Below are positions 8,583 to 19,507 of a stretch of 64,000 nt of DNA, piece after piece (positions within the stretch are counted from its first letter, which is position 1; the number at the start of each line of letters is the position of its first letter). The stretch is taken from the NCBI RefSeq assembly GCF_000369005.1, contig NZ_KB849766.1:229721-293720 (forward strand), given 5' to 3'. The translations under genes were made by a program, and so were the position numbers. Under the pieces are notes generated by a model. It had not been told where the DNA came from. It saw only the letters and a program-made list of their open reading frames with translations, and ran no database searches. This DNA comes from Acinetobacter beijerinckii CIP 110307. GTDB lineage: Bacteria; Pseudomonadota; Gammaproteobacteria; Pseudomonadales; Moraxellaceae.

Positions 8583-10742
8583 TTATACTGTTTTGCCTAA
8601 CATCAAGGTCGCTTGTTGATGACTTACGGCTTGGCTAAATAGGAACCCTTGACCAATAGTACAACCAGATAATTTAAGCAACTCTAATTGCTCTATATTT
8701 TCAATACCTTCTGCAACAATATCTAAGGATAATTTTGGCCCCAATGCAACGATTGCTTCTACGATTGCTGAAATGGCAGGATCATGGTTCATTCGTCTAA
8801 TAAAATCGCAATCAATTTTCAAGCAATCAACTGGGTAGTCTCTTAAGCGGGTTAAAGAAGAATGACCTGTACCAAAATCATCAAGTGCTATTCGCACTCC
8901 ATTTTGTTTCAATAGAGTTAATGCTCTCACCACATAATCTGAACCACGATCATCCAAAATTTGTTCAGTAATCTCAATTTCAATCAGATGATGTGGAATT
9001 TTATATTGACTTAAACGATGCAATAAACGCTCAGCATAATTATCTTTCAGAAACTCAACTGGTGCAGCATTAATTGAAACTGGCACAAGTTGAAGTTTTT
9101 GCTTCATCCAAGTTGAAATATCCGCGAACACTTTGTTTTGTATTGCATCACTTATTCTTGTCGCCAAAACATAGTCTTGAAAAGCTTGTTCAACATTTTT
9201 TGGGAAATGAACCTGATTATCTGATGTTTGCCAACGCAATAAAGCTTCAAACCCGACTACTTTAGCATCTGACAATCTGACTTTAGGTTGATAAAACGGA
9301 ATAATTAGATCATCACGAATGATATGACGTGCTTTATTAAGCTGGATTGCAACATCTTGAGCAGCGACTAGCATATGAGAATTGAACATGCGAAAGCCAC
9401 CTCGTCCTGTGGCTTTTAAATCATTCAATGCAGTGTCAGCACATTTCATTAATGTAGATGAATCTTTGCTATCAAGTGGATAAATTGCACAACCAATACT
9501 CATACTTCCGTTAATTAAATTTCCAGCATATGTAATCGGTGCATCTAACAATTTATTGACATCAATTGCTATTTTTTCGAGATCACTTCCATCTTCAATC
9601 TCGTTTACAACAATTGCAAACTCATCTCCGCCAAGACGTGCGACAAAAGTATTGGCGGGAAGTATGTTCTCTATTCTCTTTGATAATATTCTGAGTAAAT
9701 GATCACCTGCGGCATGACCCAAAGTATCGTTAACATGTTTGAAATAATCTAAATCAAGCAGCATTAAACCTAAGCGCTTTTTATTGCTTTTATGTTTAAG
9801 CAAAGTACGTTTAAGCTGAGATTTGAAAAAACGACGATTATACAACCCAGTTAATTCATCTAATTCACTGGCAATTTGAAGCCGCATTTCTGTTTCTTTT
9901 TGCGAAGTTACATCACGAGAAATACATAAGATACGCAACGTCTCGCCTGTATCATTAAATATAGGTGTCAGTAAATTATCCCAATACTGCTTTTTATTGC
10001 CACTTGTACTCATTCCACGAAATCGTGATGGTTTACCCTGCGCGGCAACCTTTAAAGCACGTACTGCCTTTGAGCGAATCTCCGCAGGTAAAAGATCAAC
10101 CCATTTCATCCCAGAATGTTTATTGTTTTCAGATATATTTAATGCGGTACAGCCTGATTTATTGATATGTAAAAGTGTTCCATCGACTTCAAGTAATTTA
10201 ATACAATCGATACTGGTATCAAGCATATTGGTTTGTGTGTCAATACATTTGACTAAGTTCTGTTGATGTCGCTTAGTTTCATGAATATCTGCACAGTTGA
10301 TGAACCAATATTTTTTTTCAACATTTGTATTTTCAATAAATTTTGCGGACAACAAGAACCATCGATATGTACCAGAATGATGTTGTATTCGGCATTCAAA
10401 TTGAAATTCATTTTTATGAATGAAAGCCTGTAACCATTCATTTTTATATAATTTTGAATCTTCTGGATGAATTACATTATCCCAGCCATTGATCAATTGA
10501 TGTAATTCTTGTGCGCCTATATATTCTTGGCTTAATTTATTGAAAAAATAAGCATCGCCTTGTTCTGTCAATAACCAAACTAAACTGGGGATATTATCAA
10601 AAACGTTTTTTTCAATATCACTCATTTCTTGAAAGCATCGAAAAGCCCTAGTCGCATTGACATTTGTGTCATGCAACTCCAAAGATTTTATTTCTTTAGG
10701 GAACTCTTCATTTAAAAAATGACTAGCCAAAAGCAAAGTCAT
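8583..10742 (-). CDS. PAS-PAS-GGDEF-EAL cyclic-di-GMP protein
   Basis: A 719-residue cytosolic protein with no membrane segment. It has two PAS-like sensor regions (about 45-155 and 165-285), a GGDEF domain with an intact GGDEF signature at 371-375, and an EAL domain with EALLRW at 499-504, DDFGTGHSS and the QGFLF motif. Both catalytic signatures look intact, so it could make and degrade c-di-GMP. The RxxD inhibitory site normally just before GGDEF is absent (LPANTFVARL), so product inhibition of the cyclase is unlikely. Monocistronic. Confidence 0.92.
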   Translation of the reverse strand: MTLLLASHFLNEEFPKEIKSLELHDTNVNATRAFRCFQEMSDIEKNVFDNIPSLVWLLTEQGDAYFFNKLSQEYIGAQELHQLINGWDNVIHPEDSKLYKNEWLQAFIHKNEFQFECRIQHHSGTYRWFLLSAKFIENTNVEKKYWFINCADIHETKRHQQNLVKCIDTQTNMLDTSIDCIKLLEVDGTLLHINKSGCTALNISENNKHSGMKWVDLLPAEIRSKAVRALKVAAQGKPSRFRGMSTSGNKKQYWDNLLTPIFNDTGETLRILCISRDVTSQKETEMRLQIASELDELTGLYNRRFFKSQLKRTLLKHKSNKKRLGLMLLDLDYFKHVNDTLGHAAGDHLLRILSKRIENILPANTFVARLGGDEFAIVVNEIEDGSDLEKIAIDVNKLLDAPITYAGNLINGSMSIGCAIYPLDSKDSSTLMKCADTALNDLKATGRGGFRMFNSHMLVAAQDVAIQLNKARHIIRDDLIIPFYQPKVRLSDAKVVGFEALLRWQTSDNQVHFPKNVEQAFQDYVLATRISDAIQNKVFADISTWMKQKLQLVPVSINAAPVEFLKDNYAERLLHRLSQYKIPHHLIEIEITEQILDDRGSDYVVRALTLLKQNGVRIALDDFGTGHSSLTRLRDYPVDCLKIDCDFIRRMNHDPAISAIVEAIVALGPKLSLDIVAEGIENIEQLELLKLSGCTIGQGFLFSQAVSHQQATLMLGKTV

Positions 10743-10957
10743 ATACCGATGCTCACAATAGGTTTTAATTCACACATATCATATCAAAATGTGATGTAAT
10801 TATCACTAAAACACACAACCCAATAGTCATATTTTGTAGTAATTTAAATTTTAAAATAAATTCAAAAAGTTATGATTTCATCAGTGACGTATGTCTTTGA
10901 TATTAAGTTTTTGATTAAAATAAAAACACGTTATTTTATGTGATTTTTCGTATGAAA

Positions 10958-10986
10958 GGCTAAGTCAAATAAGGATTCACTTAGCC
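10958..10986 (-). terminator. Candidate terminator after ppsR
   Basis: GGCTAAGT (10958-10965) and ACTTAGCC (10979-10986) form an 8-bp stem, 9 bases past the ppsR stop codon. On the minus strand it is followed only by TTTC, so the U tract is short. Confidence 0.5.
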
Positions 10987-10994
10987 AAATTAAA

Positions 10995-11831
10995 CTAACC
11001 AATACGTCGCTTCAGACCTGTCATCTGTAAAACTCGTGTAGAGATTTCCTCTATCGACATCTCCGTCACGTTCAAATATTTAATCCCCTCGGAGATATAG
11101 ATACCCTCAATCGCACGCAACTCCATTTGGCATTGACTAAAGCTGGCATAACGGCTATTCGCTTTTCGCTCACTACGAATAGCAACTAAACGCTCTGCAT
11201 CAATCATTAAACCAAAGAGTTTATTTTTATGCTCTTTGAGTACCGCAGGTAAGCGATTGTCATCTAGGTCTTCTTCGGTCAAAGGATAGTTTGCGACTCG
11301 AATACCAAATTGTAATGATAAATAAATCGAAGTTGGTGTTTTGCCTGAGCGAGACACTCCAACTAATATAAGATCTGCTTTATCATAATGTCGAGTGCGC
11401 GCACCATCATCGTTATCTAGTGCAAAATGAACTGCATCAATACGTGCTTTATAAGATTCGGAATCTGTTACTGCATGCGTTTGACCCACCAATGTTGTTG
11501 GAGGTGTACCCAATTCTTGTTCTAATTTACTAATTAAGCCTTCAAAGACATCCAAATTTACGGCTTTAGCAGTATTAATGATTTCACGTACATCTGGATC
11601 GACCAAAGTATCAAAAACAAGTGGTAAAGAACCGTCACGTTTCTGGCACGCATTGATCTCTACAGCAACATTCATTGCCGCCTCTTCTGTAGTGATATAA
11701 GGCATGATATGAATATCAAAATCAACGTTTGGAAATTGCGCAAGTAGCGAATGTCCAAGGGTTTCTGCAGTGATTGCTGTGCCATCTGAAATAAAGAATA
11801 CACTCCGTTTAATTTGTTTACTTTCGGGCAT
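10995..11831 (-). CDS. ppsR: Phosphoenolpyruvate synthase regulatory protein (PpsR)
   Basis: PpsR is the bifunctional kinase/pyrophosphorylase that inactivates PEP synthase by ADP-dependent phosphorylation of a Thr and reactivates it with phosphate. The 278-residue protein begins RSVFFISDGTAITAETLGHSLL and has the nucleotide-binding loop GVSRSGKTPTSIYLS and the GIRVANYPL segment, all typical of the family. ATG 11831 is chosen because AAGGAG precedes it by 7 bases. It is divergent from its target ppsA, a usual arrangement. Confidence 0.95.
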   Translation of the reverse strand: MPESKQIKRSVFFISDGTAITAETLGHSLLAQFPNVDFDIHIMPYITTEEAAMNVAVEINACQKRDGSLPLVFDTLVDPDVREIINTAKAVNLDVFEGLISKLEQELGTPPTTLVGQTHAVTDSESYKARIDAVHFALDNDDGARTRHYDKADLILVGVSRSGKTPTSIYLSLQFGIRVANYPLTEEDLDDNRLPAVLKEHKNKLFGLMIDAERLVAIRSERKANSRYASFSQCQMELRAIEGIYISEGIKYLNVTEMSIEEISTRVLQMTGLKRRIG

Positions 11832-11989
11832 CAAAATTCTCCTTAAACATTTGTCTTAGTGCTCTATAATCTTTATAGTAAACTCATCTAACATGGCTGT
11901 CGCTTAGTAAAACGCTAAATCTAAGCACATTCGTATAATTTCATACCAATGATGGTCATTCATACTGCAAAAAAAGTGGAGTAAATACT

Positions 11990-14368
11990 TTGGAAGCGCG
12001 CGTAATCGGTCTGGAAAAATTAGGAAAACACGATGTCGAACTCGTAGGTGGGAAAAACTCATCTTTGGGTGAAATGATCAGCCATTTATCAAATGCTGGC
12101 GTATCGGTACCTGGTGGATTTGCAACAACTGCAGCTGCCTATCGTGAGTTCTTGGATCAAAGCGGCTTAAACGCTCGTATTCAGGCTGAACTTGCACAGC
12201 TAAATGTTGACGATGTTATTACACTTGCTGAAACAGGCGCTAAAATTCGTAAATGGATTGTTGATACTCCACTTACTACAACATTAGAACAAGAAATTCG
12301 TGAGGCTTTTGCAGCACTTTCAAACGGCAACCCAGACATTGCTGTTGCGGTACGTTCTTCTGCAACTGCAGAAGATCTCCCTGACGCTTCATTTGCAGGT
12401 CAACAAGAAACCTTTTTAAATATTCGCGGTATTGATAATATTCTTATTGCGATTAAAGAAGTTTTTGCATCACTTTATAATGACCGTGCGATCGCTTATC
12501 GTGTACACCAAGGTTTTGAACATAGTGTTGTTGCCCTTTCTGCTGGCGTTCAACGTATGGTTCGCTCTGAAACTGGCGCTGCGGGTGTCATGTTTACACT
12601 TGATACAGAATCCGGTTTCCGTGATGTAGTCTTTATTACTGCATCGTATGGTTTAGGCGAAATGGTTGTACAGGGTGCAGTTAACCCAGACGAATTCTAT
12701 TTATCTAAGCCACTACTCAATAATGGCAAACATTCTGTTTTACGCCGCAACCTTGGTTCTAAACACCAAAAAATGATTTATGGTGAAGAAGGTTCTGCAG
12801 GCAAATCAGTGGTTGTGGTTGATGTTGAAAAACCAGAACGTCAACAATTTGCTTTGAATGATCATGAACTGCATGAGCTTGCTAAACAAGCATTAATTAT
12901 TGAACAACACTACGGCTCACCAATGGATATTGAGTGGGCAAAAGATGGTGATGACGGTCAAATCTATATTGTACAAGCGCGTCCAGAAACTGTAAAAAGT
13001 CGTCAAAATGTTGGCACAATGGAACGCTACCTGTTAAAACAGCGCGGTACTGTCATCTGTGAAGGACGCTCAATCGGTCAACGTATTGGTTCAGGTCGCG
13101 TACGTGTTGTGACTTCAATCAAGGAAATGGATAAAGTACAAGATGGTGATGTACTTGTATCTGATATGACTGATCCAGATTGGGAACCAGTAATGAAACG
13201 TGCTGCTGCGATTGTCACAAACCGCGGCGGTCGTACTTGTCACGCAGCAATTATTGCTCGTGAACTTGGTGTACCTGCCATAGTTGGCTGTGGTAACGCA
13301 ACAGAAGTATTAACTGATGGCCAAGAAGTAACTGTTTCTTGTGCTGAAGGTGATACAGGCTTTATTTATGAAGGTGCGTTAGACTTTGAAGTACAACGTA
13401 ATTCAATTCATTCAATGCCTAAACTACCGTTCAAAATTATGATGAACGTGGGTAACCCTGACCGTGCATTTGATTTTGCTCAAATCCCAAATGAAGGGAT
13501 TGGTCTTGCTCGTCTTGAGTTCATCATCAACCGTATGATCGGTGTGCATCCAAAAGCATTATTAAACATCGAAAGCCTTCCTCGTGAAACACGTGCTGCT
13601 GTAATGACACGTACGGCTGGCTACACTTCTCCGATTGAGTTTTATGTTGAAAAGTTAGTCGAAGGTATCTCAACACTCGCCGCTGCCTTTGCAAATAAGC
13701 CTGTGATTGTGCGTATGTCTGACTTTAAGTCAAATGAATATGCGAACTTAATTGGCGGTAAGTTATACGAACCTGAAGAAGAAAACCCAATGTTAGGTTT
13801 CCGTGGCGCTAGTCGTTATGTATCTGACAACTTCCGTGATTGTTTTGAGCTTGAATGTCGTGCATTAAAAAAAGTGCGTGATGAAATGGGCTTAACCAAT
13901 GTTCAAATTATGATTCCATTTGTTCGTACAGTTTCTGAAGCGAAACGTGTGATTGAGCTGCTTGCTCAAAATGGGTTAAAACGTGGTGAAAATGGCCTAA
14001 AAGTCATCATGATGTGTGAATTACCAACCAATGCATTATTGGCTGAGCAATTCCTTGAGCATTTCGATGGTTTCTCGATTGGTTCAAATGACTTAACACA
14101 ACTTACACTGGGTCTTGACCGCGACTCTGGTATCGTTTCACATCTGTTTGATGAGCGTGACCCAGCAGTCAAAGCTTTATTATCGATGGCTATTCATGCC
14201 TGCCGTAAAGCAGGAAAATACGTCGGAATCTGTGGACAAGGTCCTTCAGATCACCCAGATTTAGCTAAATGGTTGATGGAGCAAGGTATTGAATCTGTTT
14301 CACTTAATCCAGATTCTGTCCTTGACACGTGGTTCTTCCTTGCTGAAGAGCAGATCAAAAAAGCCTAA
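11990..14368 (+). CDS. ppsA: Phosphoenolpyruvate synthase
   Basis: PpsA converts pyruvate and ATP to PEP, AMP and phosphate, and is needed for gluconeogenic growth on organic acids, the normal lifestyle of Acinetobacter. The 792-residue protein has the N-terminal ATP-grasp domain ([37 protein letters not shown]), the phosphohistidine domain with GGRTCHAAI (His418), and the C-terminal PEP/pyruvate barrel ending with GICGQGPSD. It starts at TTG (11990-11992) with GTGGAG 8 bases upstream. A TATAAT at 11934-11939 could be its -10 box, though no good -35 is visible. Confidence 0.97.
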   Translation: MEARVIGLEKLGKHDVELVGGKNSSLGEMISHLSNAGVSVPGGFATTAAAYREFLDQSGLNARIQAELAQLNVDDVITLAETGAKIRKWIVDTPLTTTLEQEIREAFAALSNGNPDIAVAVRSSATAEDLPDASFAGQQETFLNIRGIDNILIAIKEVFASLYNDRAIAYRVHQGFEHSVVALSAGVQRMVRSETGAAGVMFTLDTESGFRDVVFITASYGLGEMVVQGAVNPDEFYLSKPLLNNGKHSVLRRNLGSKHQKMIYGEEGSAGKSVVVVDVEKPERQQFALNDHELHELAKQALIIEQHYGSPMDIEWAKDGDDGQIYIVQARPETVKSRQNVGTMERYLLKQRGTVICEGRSIGQRIGSGRVRVVTSIKEMDKVQDGDVLVSDMTDPDWEPVMKRAAAIVTNRGGRTCHAAIIARELGVPAIVGCGNATEVLTDGQEVTVSCAEGDTGFIYEGALDFEVQRNSIHSMPKLPFKIMMNVGNPDRAFDFAQIPNEGIGLARLEFIINRMIGVHPKALLNIESLPRETRAAVMTRTAGYTSPIEFYVEKLVEGISTLAAAFANKPVIVRMSDFKSNEYANLIGGKLYEPEEENPMLGFRGASRYVSDNFRDCFELECRALKKVRDEMGLTNVQIMIPFVRTVSEAKRVIELLAQNGLKRGENGLKVIMMCELPTNALLAEQFLEHFDGFSIGSNDLTQLTLGLDRDSGIVSHLFDERDPAVKALLSMAIHACRKAGKYVGICGQGPSDHPDLAKWLMEQGIESVSLNPDSVLDTWFFLAEEQIKKA

Positions 14369-14377
14369 TCTTTTATA

Positions 14378-14406
14378 AAAAAAGACCCTTCCGTGGGGTC
14401 TTTTTT
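14378..14406 (+). terminator. Rho-independent terminator after ppsA
   Basis: AAAAAAGACCC (14378-14388) and GGGTCTTTTTT (14396-14406) form an 11-bp stem with a 7-base loop that ends in a T run. Confidence 0.93.
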
Positions 14407-14434
14407 CATCTTTAGTCATTGAGATTTTTTTATT

Positions 14435-15196
14435 ATGCAAATTTACTTGGCTCGTAACAATCAACAAGCTGGACCATATAGTTTAGAACAAGTGAACCAA
14501 ATGCTGACCAGCCAACAGGTTTTACTTACCGATCTTGTTTGGCATGAAGGTATGACTGAATGGAAAACACTTGGTGAATTAACACAAGGTAAACTTGTTT
14601 ACGAACCTGTAGGATACTCTCCTTTCAGTACGCAAATTAATAATGAAACAGAAAAAGCCTCTTTTAATATAAAAGTGGAACAAAAGACACCTGAGCTTGC
14701 TGCTTTTCACTCACGCGCACTTGCCAAAATTTTAGATTTAATGCTTTGGTTACCGATGGCTGCAATTCCATCATTTTTCTTTAATGAAAGCCAATATCAA
14801 GAGCTATTTGATATTCAGAAACAGCTACAAGCCACCCAAATGGCCTCGACTAAAGCTGTCGAATTACAACAGCAGTTGATGCAGCTCATTCCAAATGAAG
14901 CATGGATGACGATGTTTGCCTATCTAATTATCATGCTCATGATTCAAGCCTTCTTTATTGCGAAGTCAGGGCAAAGTATTGGTAAGAAAATAGCGAAAAT
15001 AAAAATTGTTGATGTAGAACAAAATACACAGGTGAATAGCATTCGTGCGTTTTGGCTAAGAAGTGTCTTGTTCATTATTCTCAATTTATTATTCATGCCT
15101 TTTATTACACTTATTGACTATACTTTCTTCGTTTTCAACAAAAATCGTCAAACATTGCACGATAAATTGGCAAAAACCAAGGTCGTAAAGCAATAA
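14435..15196 (+). CDS. GYF-domain and RDD membrane protein
   Basis: A 253-residue protein with an N-terminal GYF_2 (DUF4339) domain, residues 1-55 (IYLARNNQQAGPYSLEQVNQML, LVWHEGMTEWKTL), a linker, and an RDD membrane domain from about residue 90 (SRALAKILDLMLWLP, GQSIGKKIAKIKIVD, DKLAKTKVV). Three hydrophobic segments are visible. RDD proteins are inner-membrane proteins of mostly unknown function. The first ATG sits 27 bases after the ppsA terminator and a hairpin terminator follows, so it is a single-gene unit. Confidence 0.85.
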   Translation: MQIYLARNNQQAGPYSLEQVNQMLTSQQVLLTDLVWHEGMTEWKTLGELTQGKLVYEPVGYSPFSTQINNETEKASFNIKVEQKTPELAAFHSRALAKILDLMLWLPMAAIPSFFFNESQYQELFDIQKQLQATQMASTKAVELQQQLMQLIPNEAWMTMFAYLIIMLMIQAFFIAKSGQSIGKKIAKIKIVDVEQNTQVNSIRAFWLRSVLFIILNLLFMPFITLIDYTFFVFNKNRQTLHDKLAKTKVVKQ

Positions 15197-15212
15197 TCAC
15201 AAATCAATAAAC

Positions 15213-15237
15213 AAAAGAGGATTTAATCCTCTTTTTT
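15213..15237 (+). terminator. Terminator after the RDD gene
   Basis: AAAAGAGGATT (15213-15223) and AATCCTCTTTT (15225-15235) form a stem around a short AT-rich loop, followed by T residues. Confidence 0.9.
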
Positions 15238-15381
15238 ATATATTAAATTGATATCTAAAAGAAAAACATACTACCAAACAATAACCCTACAAAATAAATC
15301 GGGTTTTAAAACAAGTATTTCTGACCCTGTTATGTGTAGCTTAGTTTTTCAATATGAGGCATAATGCCCAACAACGTAGCG

Positions 15382-15435
15382 GTGTCGCATGATTGCTAAG
15401 CATTTCACAAAAAATTCTTATCAATCATGCGACAC
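15382..15435 (+). other. 14-bp inverted repeat in the cyoA upstream region
   Basis: GTGTCGCATGATTG (15382-15395) and CAATCATGCGACAC (15422-15435) are perfect reverse complements separated by 26 bases, 58 bases before the cyoA start. There is no T tract, so it is not a simple terminator. It could be a 5'-leader hairpin or a paired operator. The rest of the 296-base gap holds the preceding terminator and possible CATAAT -10 boxes at 15360 and 15450 without good -35 boxes. Confidence 0.7.
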
Positions 15436-15492
15436 TTTAATCGCTATCCCATAATTTAATTAGGGAATGGGACTCTTCACCGAGGTTGTAAA

Positions 15493-16548
15493 ATGAGACA
15501 AACGATTTTAGCTGTATTGTCTTTATCTACGATGGCTGCACTCTTGACTGGGTGTGGCGGTGATATGGTACTTCTAAACAATAAAGGTCCAGTAGGTCAA
15601 GGTCAAAGTGACCTGATGATGACTGCGATCTATCTAATGCTGTTGGTGGTAATTCCATCAATCGTAATGGCATTATGGTTTGGTTGGCAATATCGCGCAT
15701 CGAATAAAGATGCAGACTATAAACCTACTTGGGCACACTCTACGACAATTGAGATCGTTGTTTGGGGTGTTCCTGTCATTATTATTGGTATTTTAGCTTG
15801 GTTAACTTGGTGGGGTTCCCACAAGTACGACCCTTACCGTCCGTTAGAGTCAGATAAAGCACCATTAACTATTCAAGCTGTCGCTGAACAGTTTAAATGG
15901 ATTTTTATCTATCCTGAGCAAAATATTGCAACGGTAAACGAAGTACGTTTCCCAGAACAAACGCCTATTAGCTTCAAGATTACGTCTAACTTTACGATGA
16001 ACTCGTTCTTCATCCCACAGTTAGGTGGGCAAATCTACGCTATGGCGGGTATGCAAACTCATCTTCACTTATTAGCAGATGAACCAGGTGTATTCCGTGG
16101 TTTCTCAGCAAACTATTCAGGTTATGGTTTCTCACAAATGCGCTTTAAAGCACACAGCGTGACTGAACCAGAATTTGCACAGTGGGTTGAAGCTGTAAAA
16201 GCTGGTAATGGTACAAGCATTAATGCTGAAGCGATTCAAAAAGGTACACTTGACCAAGCTGAATTAGCAACACTTAAAGATGGTGATCGTTCTAAACATC
16301 AGATCGAAATTCTTGTTAACCGCGCTAAAGCTGCGGGTGATGAAGAAGCTATCGCTAAAGCTGAAGCAATGAAACCATTCCCAAATAAGCCACACCCTGT
16401 AACGTATTACTCATCAGTTGAACCAAAATTGTTTGAAACAATCATCAACTATTACATGAGTAACTATCACGGTGCTGACCACTCTGCTGCTGGACATGCA
16501 ACAGCAGAAACTCATGCTGCAGCTGAACACGCTGCTCAAGGGGAATAA
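15493..16548 (+). CDS. cyoA: Cytochrome o ubiquinol oxidase subunit II
   Basis: Subunit II of the proton-pumping bo3-type quinol oxidase in the inner membrane. The 351-residue protein has a lipoprotein signal peptide with lipobox LLTGC, two transmembrane helices (about 40-65 and 85-110) and a periplasmic cupredoxin-like domain (EQFKWIFIYPEQNIATVNEVRFP, FFIPQLGGQIYAMAGM). As in quinol oxidases it lacks the CuA cysteine ligands. The C-terminus has a His/Ala-rich tail (HGADHSAAGHATAETHAAAEH). First gene of cyoABCDE. Confidence 0.96.
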   Translation: MRQTILAVLSLSTMAALLTGCGGDMVLLNNKGPVGQGQSDLMMTAIYLMLLVVIPSIVMALWFGWQYRASNKDADYKPTWAHSTTIEIVVWGVPVIIIGILAWLTWWGSHKYDPYRPLESDKAPLTIQAVAEQFKWIFIYPEQNIATVNEVRFPEQTPISFKITSNFTMNSFFIPQLGGQIYAMAGMQTHLHLLADEPGVFRGFSANYSGYGFSQMRFKAHSVTEPEFAQWVEAVKAGNGTSINAEAIQKGTLDQAELATLKDGDRSKHQIEILVNRAKAAGDEEAIAKAEAMKPFPNKPHPVTYYSSVEPKLFETIINYYMSNYHGADHSAAGHATAETHAAAEHAAQGE

Positions 16549-16551
16549 GAC

Positions 16552-18543
16552 ATGGATATGATTTTTGGCAAATTAGGTTGGGACTCTATCCCAACAGAGC
16601 CGATTGTACTCGTTACCATGGTCATGATGGCTCTTGGTGGCATTGCGGTTGTTGGTGGTATTACCTATTTTAAGAAATGGGGCTACCTTTGGAAAGAATG
16701 GTTTACATCTGTAGATCATAAAAAGATTGGTATTATGTATATCATTGTATCTGTAATCATGCTGTTGCGTGGTTTCGCAGATGCGATCATGATGCGTCTA
16801 CAACTTTTCCTCGCTAAAGGCGGTGGTGAAGGTTACCTACATCCTGACCATTACGATCAGATCTTTACGGCACACGGCGTAATCATGATCTTCTTCGTAG
16901 CAATGGGTCTTGTTGTTGGTATGATGAACATCTCTGTACCTTTACAGATTGGTGCTCGTGACGTTGCATTTCCATTATTAAACTCTTTAAGTTTCTGGTT
17001 GTTTGCTGGAGCTGCTGGTTTGATGATGGTTTCACTTGTATTAGGTGAATTTGCTGCTACAGGTTGGATGGCTTATCCTCCATTGTCTGGTATTCAATAT
17101 TCTCCTGGTGTTGGTGTTGACTACTATATTTGGGCACTTCAGGTTTCTGGTCTAGGTACGCTTTTATCAGGTGTTAACTTCTTCGTTACCATCATTAAAA
17201 TGCGTGCTCCTGGTATGAAACTGATGGACATGCCTATCTTTACATGGACTTCTCTTTGTACAGCAGTACTCATCATTGCATCATTCCCTGTATTAACAGG
17301 TACACTTGCAATGTTGACGCTAGACCGTTACTTCGGCTTCCATTTCTTCACAAATGAGCTTGGCGGTAGCCCAATGCTTTACGTGAACTTGATCTGGACA
17401 TGGGGTCACCCTGAGGTATACATCTTAGTATTGCCAGCTTTTGGTCTATACTCAGAAATCGTTGCAACCTTCTCTCGTAAAGCGTTATTCGGTTACAAGT
17501 CAATGGTGTATGCAACAATTGCAATTACTGTACTTGCATTCGTTGTATGGCTTCACCACTTCTTTACCATGGGTGCTGGCGCGAACGTTAACGCGTTCTT
17601 CGGTATTATGACCATGGTTATTGCGATTCCTACAGGTGTGAAAATCTTCTCTTGGTTATTCACAATGTATAAAGGTCGCATCACCTATACTACCCCAATG
17701 TTATGGACGCTTGGCTTCCTTGTGACATTCGGTATCGGTGGTTTAACTGGTGTACTTATGGCTGTTCCACCTGCGGACTTCCTTGTACATAACTCATTAT
17801 TCTTGATCGCTCACTTCCATAACGTAATTATCGGTGGTGTGGTGTTTGGTATGTTTGCCGGCATCATCTTCTACTGGCCGAAAATGTTTGGCTGGAAGCT
17901 CAACGAAGCATGGGGTAAAGCTGCGTTCTGGTTCTGGTTTATCGGTTTCTATTTTGCATTCATGCCACTTTATATCCTTGGTTTCATGGGTATGACACGT
18001 CGTTTGAATACATATGACAACCCTGAATGGGATCCATACTTAGCAATTGCATTGTTTGGTGCTGTGCTTATCGCGATCGGTATTGCATGTTTCCTAATGC
18101 AAATCATCGTTGGTTTCTTACAACGTAAGGACAACATGGACCATACAGGCGATCCATGGGATAGCCGTACACTTGAATGGGCAACATCTTCTCCTGCTCC
18201 GTTCTATAACTTTGCACATGTACCAGAAGCTAGCGGTGTTGATCGTTTCTGGACTGACAAAGAAAATGGTGTAGCATACGCTCGTGATACCAAATATGAA
18301 GACATCCACATGCCGACTGATCGTGCAGCTGGTTTTGTCATTGCAATGTTCATTACTGTGCTTGGCTTTGCATTAATTTGGCATATTTGGTGGTTAGTCG
18401 TTGTTTCATTCGTTGCAGCTGTTGTTAGCTTGATCGTAAGCTCATTCACTAAGAATGTTGATTACTACGTTCCTGCTGCTGAAGTTGAGCGCATTGAAAA
18501 CGAACGCTATGCTTTACTTGAAAAACACTTGAAGAAGGACTAA
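16552..18543 (+). CDS. cyoB: Cytochrome o ubiquinol oxidase subunit I
   Basis: The catalytic haem-copper subunit that reduces O2 to water and pumps protons. The 663-residue polytopic protein shows the haem ligand segment [11 protein letters not shown], the CuB/cross-linked His-Tyr segment [17 protein letters not shown], the HH pair ([11 protein letters not shown]) and the haem ligand region [12 protein letters not shown]. Length matches E. coli CyoB. It starts 3 bases after cyoA stops. Confidence 0.97.
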   Translation: MDMIFGKLGWDSIPTEPIVLVTMVMMALGGIAVVGGITYFKKWGYLWKEWFTSVDHKKIGIMYIIVSVIMLLRGFADAIMMRLQLFLAKGGGEGYLHPDHYDQIFTAHGVIMIFFVAMGLVVGMMNISVPLQIGARDVAFPLLNSLSFWLFAGAAGLMMVSLVLGEFAATGWMAYPPLSGIQYSPGVGVDYYIWALQVSGLGTLLSGVNFFVTIIKMRAPGMKLMDMPIFTWTSLCTAVLIIASFPVLTGTLAMLTLDRYFGFHFFTNELGGSPMLYVNLIWTWGHPEVYILVLPAFGLYSEIVATFSRKALFGYKSMVYATIAITVLAFVVWLHHFFTMGAGANVNAFFGIMTMVIAIPTGVKIFSWLFTMYKGRITYTTPMLWTLGFLVTFGIGGLTGVLMAVPPADFLVHNSLFLIAHFHNVIIGGVVFGMFAGIIFYWPKMFGWKLNEAWGKAAFWFWFIGFYFAFMPLYILGFMGMTRRLNTYDNPEWDPYLAIALFGAVLIAIGIACFLMQIIVGFLQRKDNMDHTGDPWDSRTLEWATSSPAPFYNFAHVPEASGVDRFWTDKENGVAYARDTKYEDIHMPTDRAAGFVIAMFITVLGFALIWHIWWLVVVSFVAAVVSLIVSSFTKNVDYYVPAAEVERIENERYALLEKHLKKD

Positions 18544-18547
18544 GGAA

Positions 18548-19168
18548 ATGGCTGAAGTACTTCATCACGACAACCACGGTCATGACGGTCATCACGAACA
18601 TGATGATACAGACTTAACGGTCTTTGGTTTCTGGACTTATTTGATGAGTGACTTGATTCTTTTCGGATCACTCTTCATCGCGTTCGCCGTATTAAGCAGT
18701 CATATTCCACCTGGTACTCCAAGTGCGAAAGATCTTTTTGGTGATTCTTTAGGTTTTGTATTAACCGAAACTTTTGCCCTATTGATCTCTTCGGTAACAT
18801 TCGGATTTGCAGTTCTTGCATCTTATAAAAAGAATGTAAACCAAGTGATTACTTGGTTATTCATTACTTTCTTATTTGGTGCAACGTTCATTGGTATGGA
18901 AATCTATGAATTCCATCACCTTGTACATGCTGGCCACGGTCCGACTCATAGTGCATTCTTATCAGCATTCTTTACTTTAGTTGGTACACACGGTATTCAC
19001 GTAACTTCTGGTTTAGTGTGGATGCTCGTACTTATGTATCAAATCAAGAAGAATGGTTTGACACTACCGAATACACGTCGTCTTGCTTGCTTAAGCTTGT
19101 TCTGGCACTTCCTTGACATCGTTTGGATCTGTGTATTCAGCGTCGTTTACTTAATGGGAGTTCTCTAA
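18548..19168 (+). CDS. cyoC: Cytochrome o ubiquinol oxidase subunit III
   Basis: The 206-residue subunit III of the bo3 oxidase has five hydrophobic segments and a His/Asp-rich N-terminus ([16 protein letters not shown]). Family features are [27 protein letters not shown] and [13 protein letters not shown]. It starts 4 bases after cyoB, and its TAA stop shares one base with the cyoD ATG (TAATG). Confidence 0.96.
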   Translation: MAEVLHHDNHGHDGHHEHDDTDLTVFGFWTYLMSDLILFGSLFIAFAVLSSHIPPGTPSAKDLFGDSLGFVLTETFALLISSVTFGFAVLASYKKNVNQVITWLFITFLFGATFIGMEIYEFHHLVHAGHGPTHSAFLSAFFTLVGTHGIHVTSGLVWMLVLMYQIKKNGLTLPNTRRLACLSLFWHFLDIVWICVFSVVYLMGVL

Positions 19169-19497
19169 TGAGTGGTCATGACCATAATGCTGCAGGTGCA
19201 TCACACGGTAACTTCAAACAGTACACGGTTGGTTTCATCCTGTCTGTTGTCCTCACCATCATTCCTTTTGGAATGGTGATGGCGGGTGGTTTTAGTCGTG
19301 GTATTTTAATGACTGTAATCGCAATTACAGCGGTTGCTCAGGTGCTTGTACAGCTTGTGTATTTCCTACACATGAATACATCATCAGAACAACGCTGGAA
19401 CTTGATTGCATTCATCTACACAATCCTATGTATCGCTGTTCTTCTTGTTGGTTCAGTGTGGATTATGAATTACCTACACTACAACATGATGATCTAA
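19168..19497 (+). CDS. cyoD: Cytochrome o ubiquinol oxidase subunit IV
   Basis: A 109-residue subunit IV with three transmembrane helices. It assists assembly of the CuB centre in subunit I. The start at 19168 overlaps the cyoC stop by one base and gives [23 protein letters not shown], the usual N-terminus. LVQLVYFLHMN and FIYTILCIAVLLVGSVWIMNYL match the family. Confidence 0.95.
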   Translation: MSGHDHNAAGASHGNFKQYTVGFILSVVLTIIPFGMVMAGGFSRGILMTVIAITAVAQVLVQLVYFLHMNTSSEQRWNLIAFIYTILCIAVLLVGSVWIMNYLHYNMMI

Positions 19498-19507
19498 ACT
19501 GATTGTC

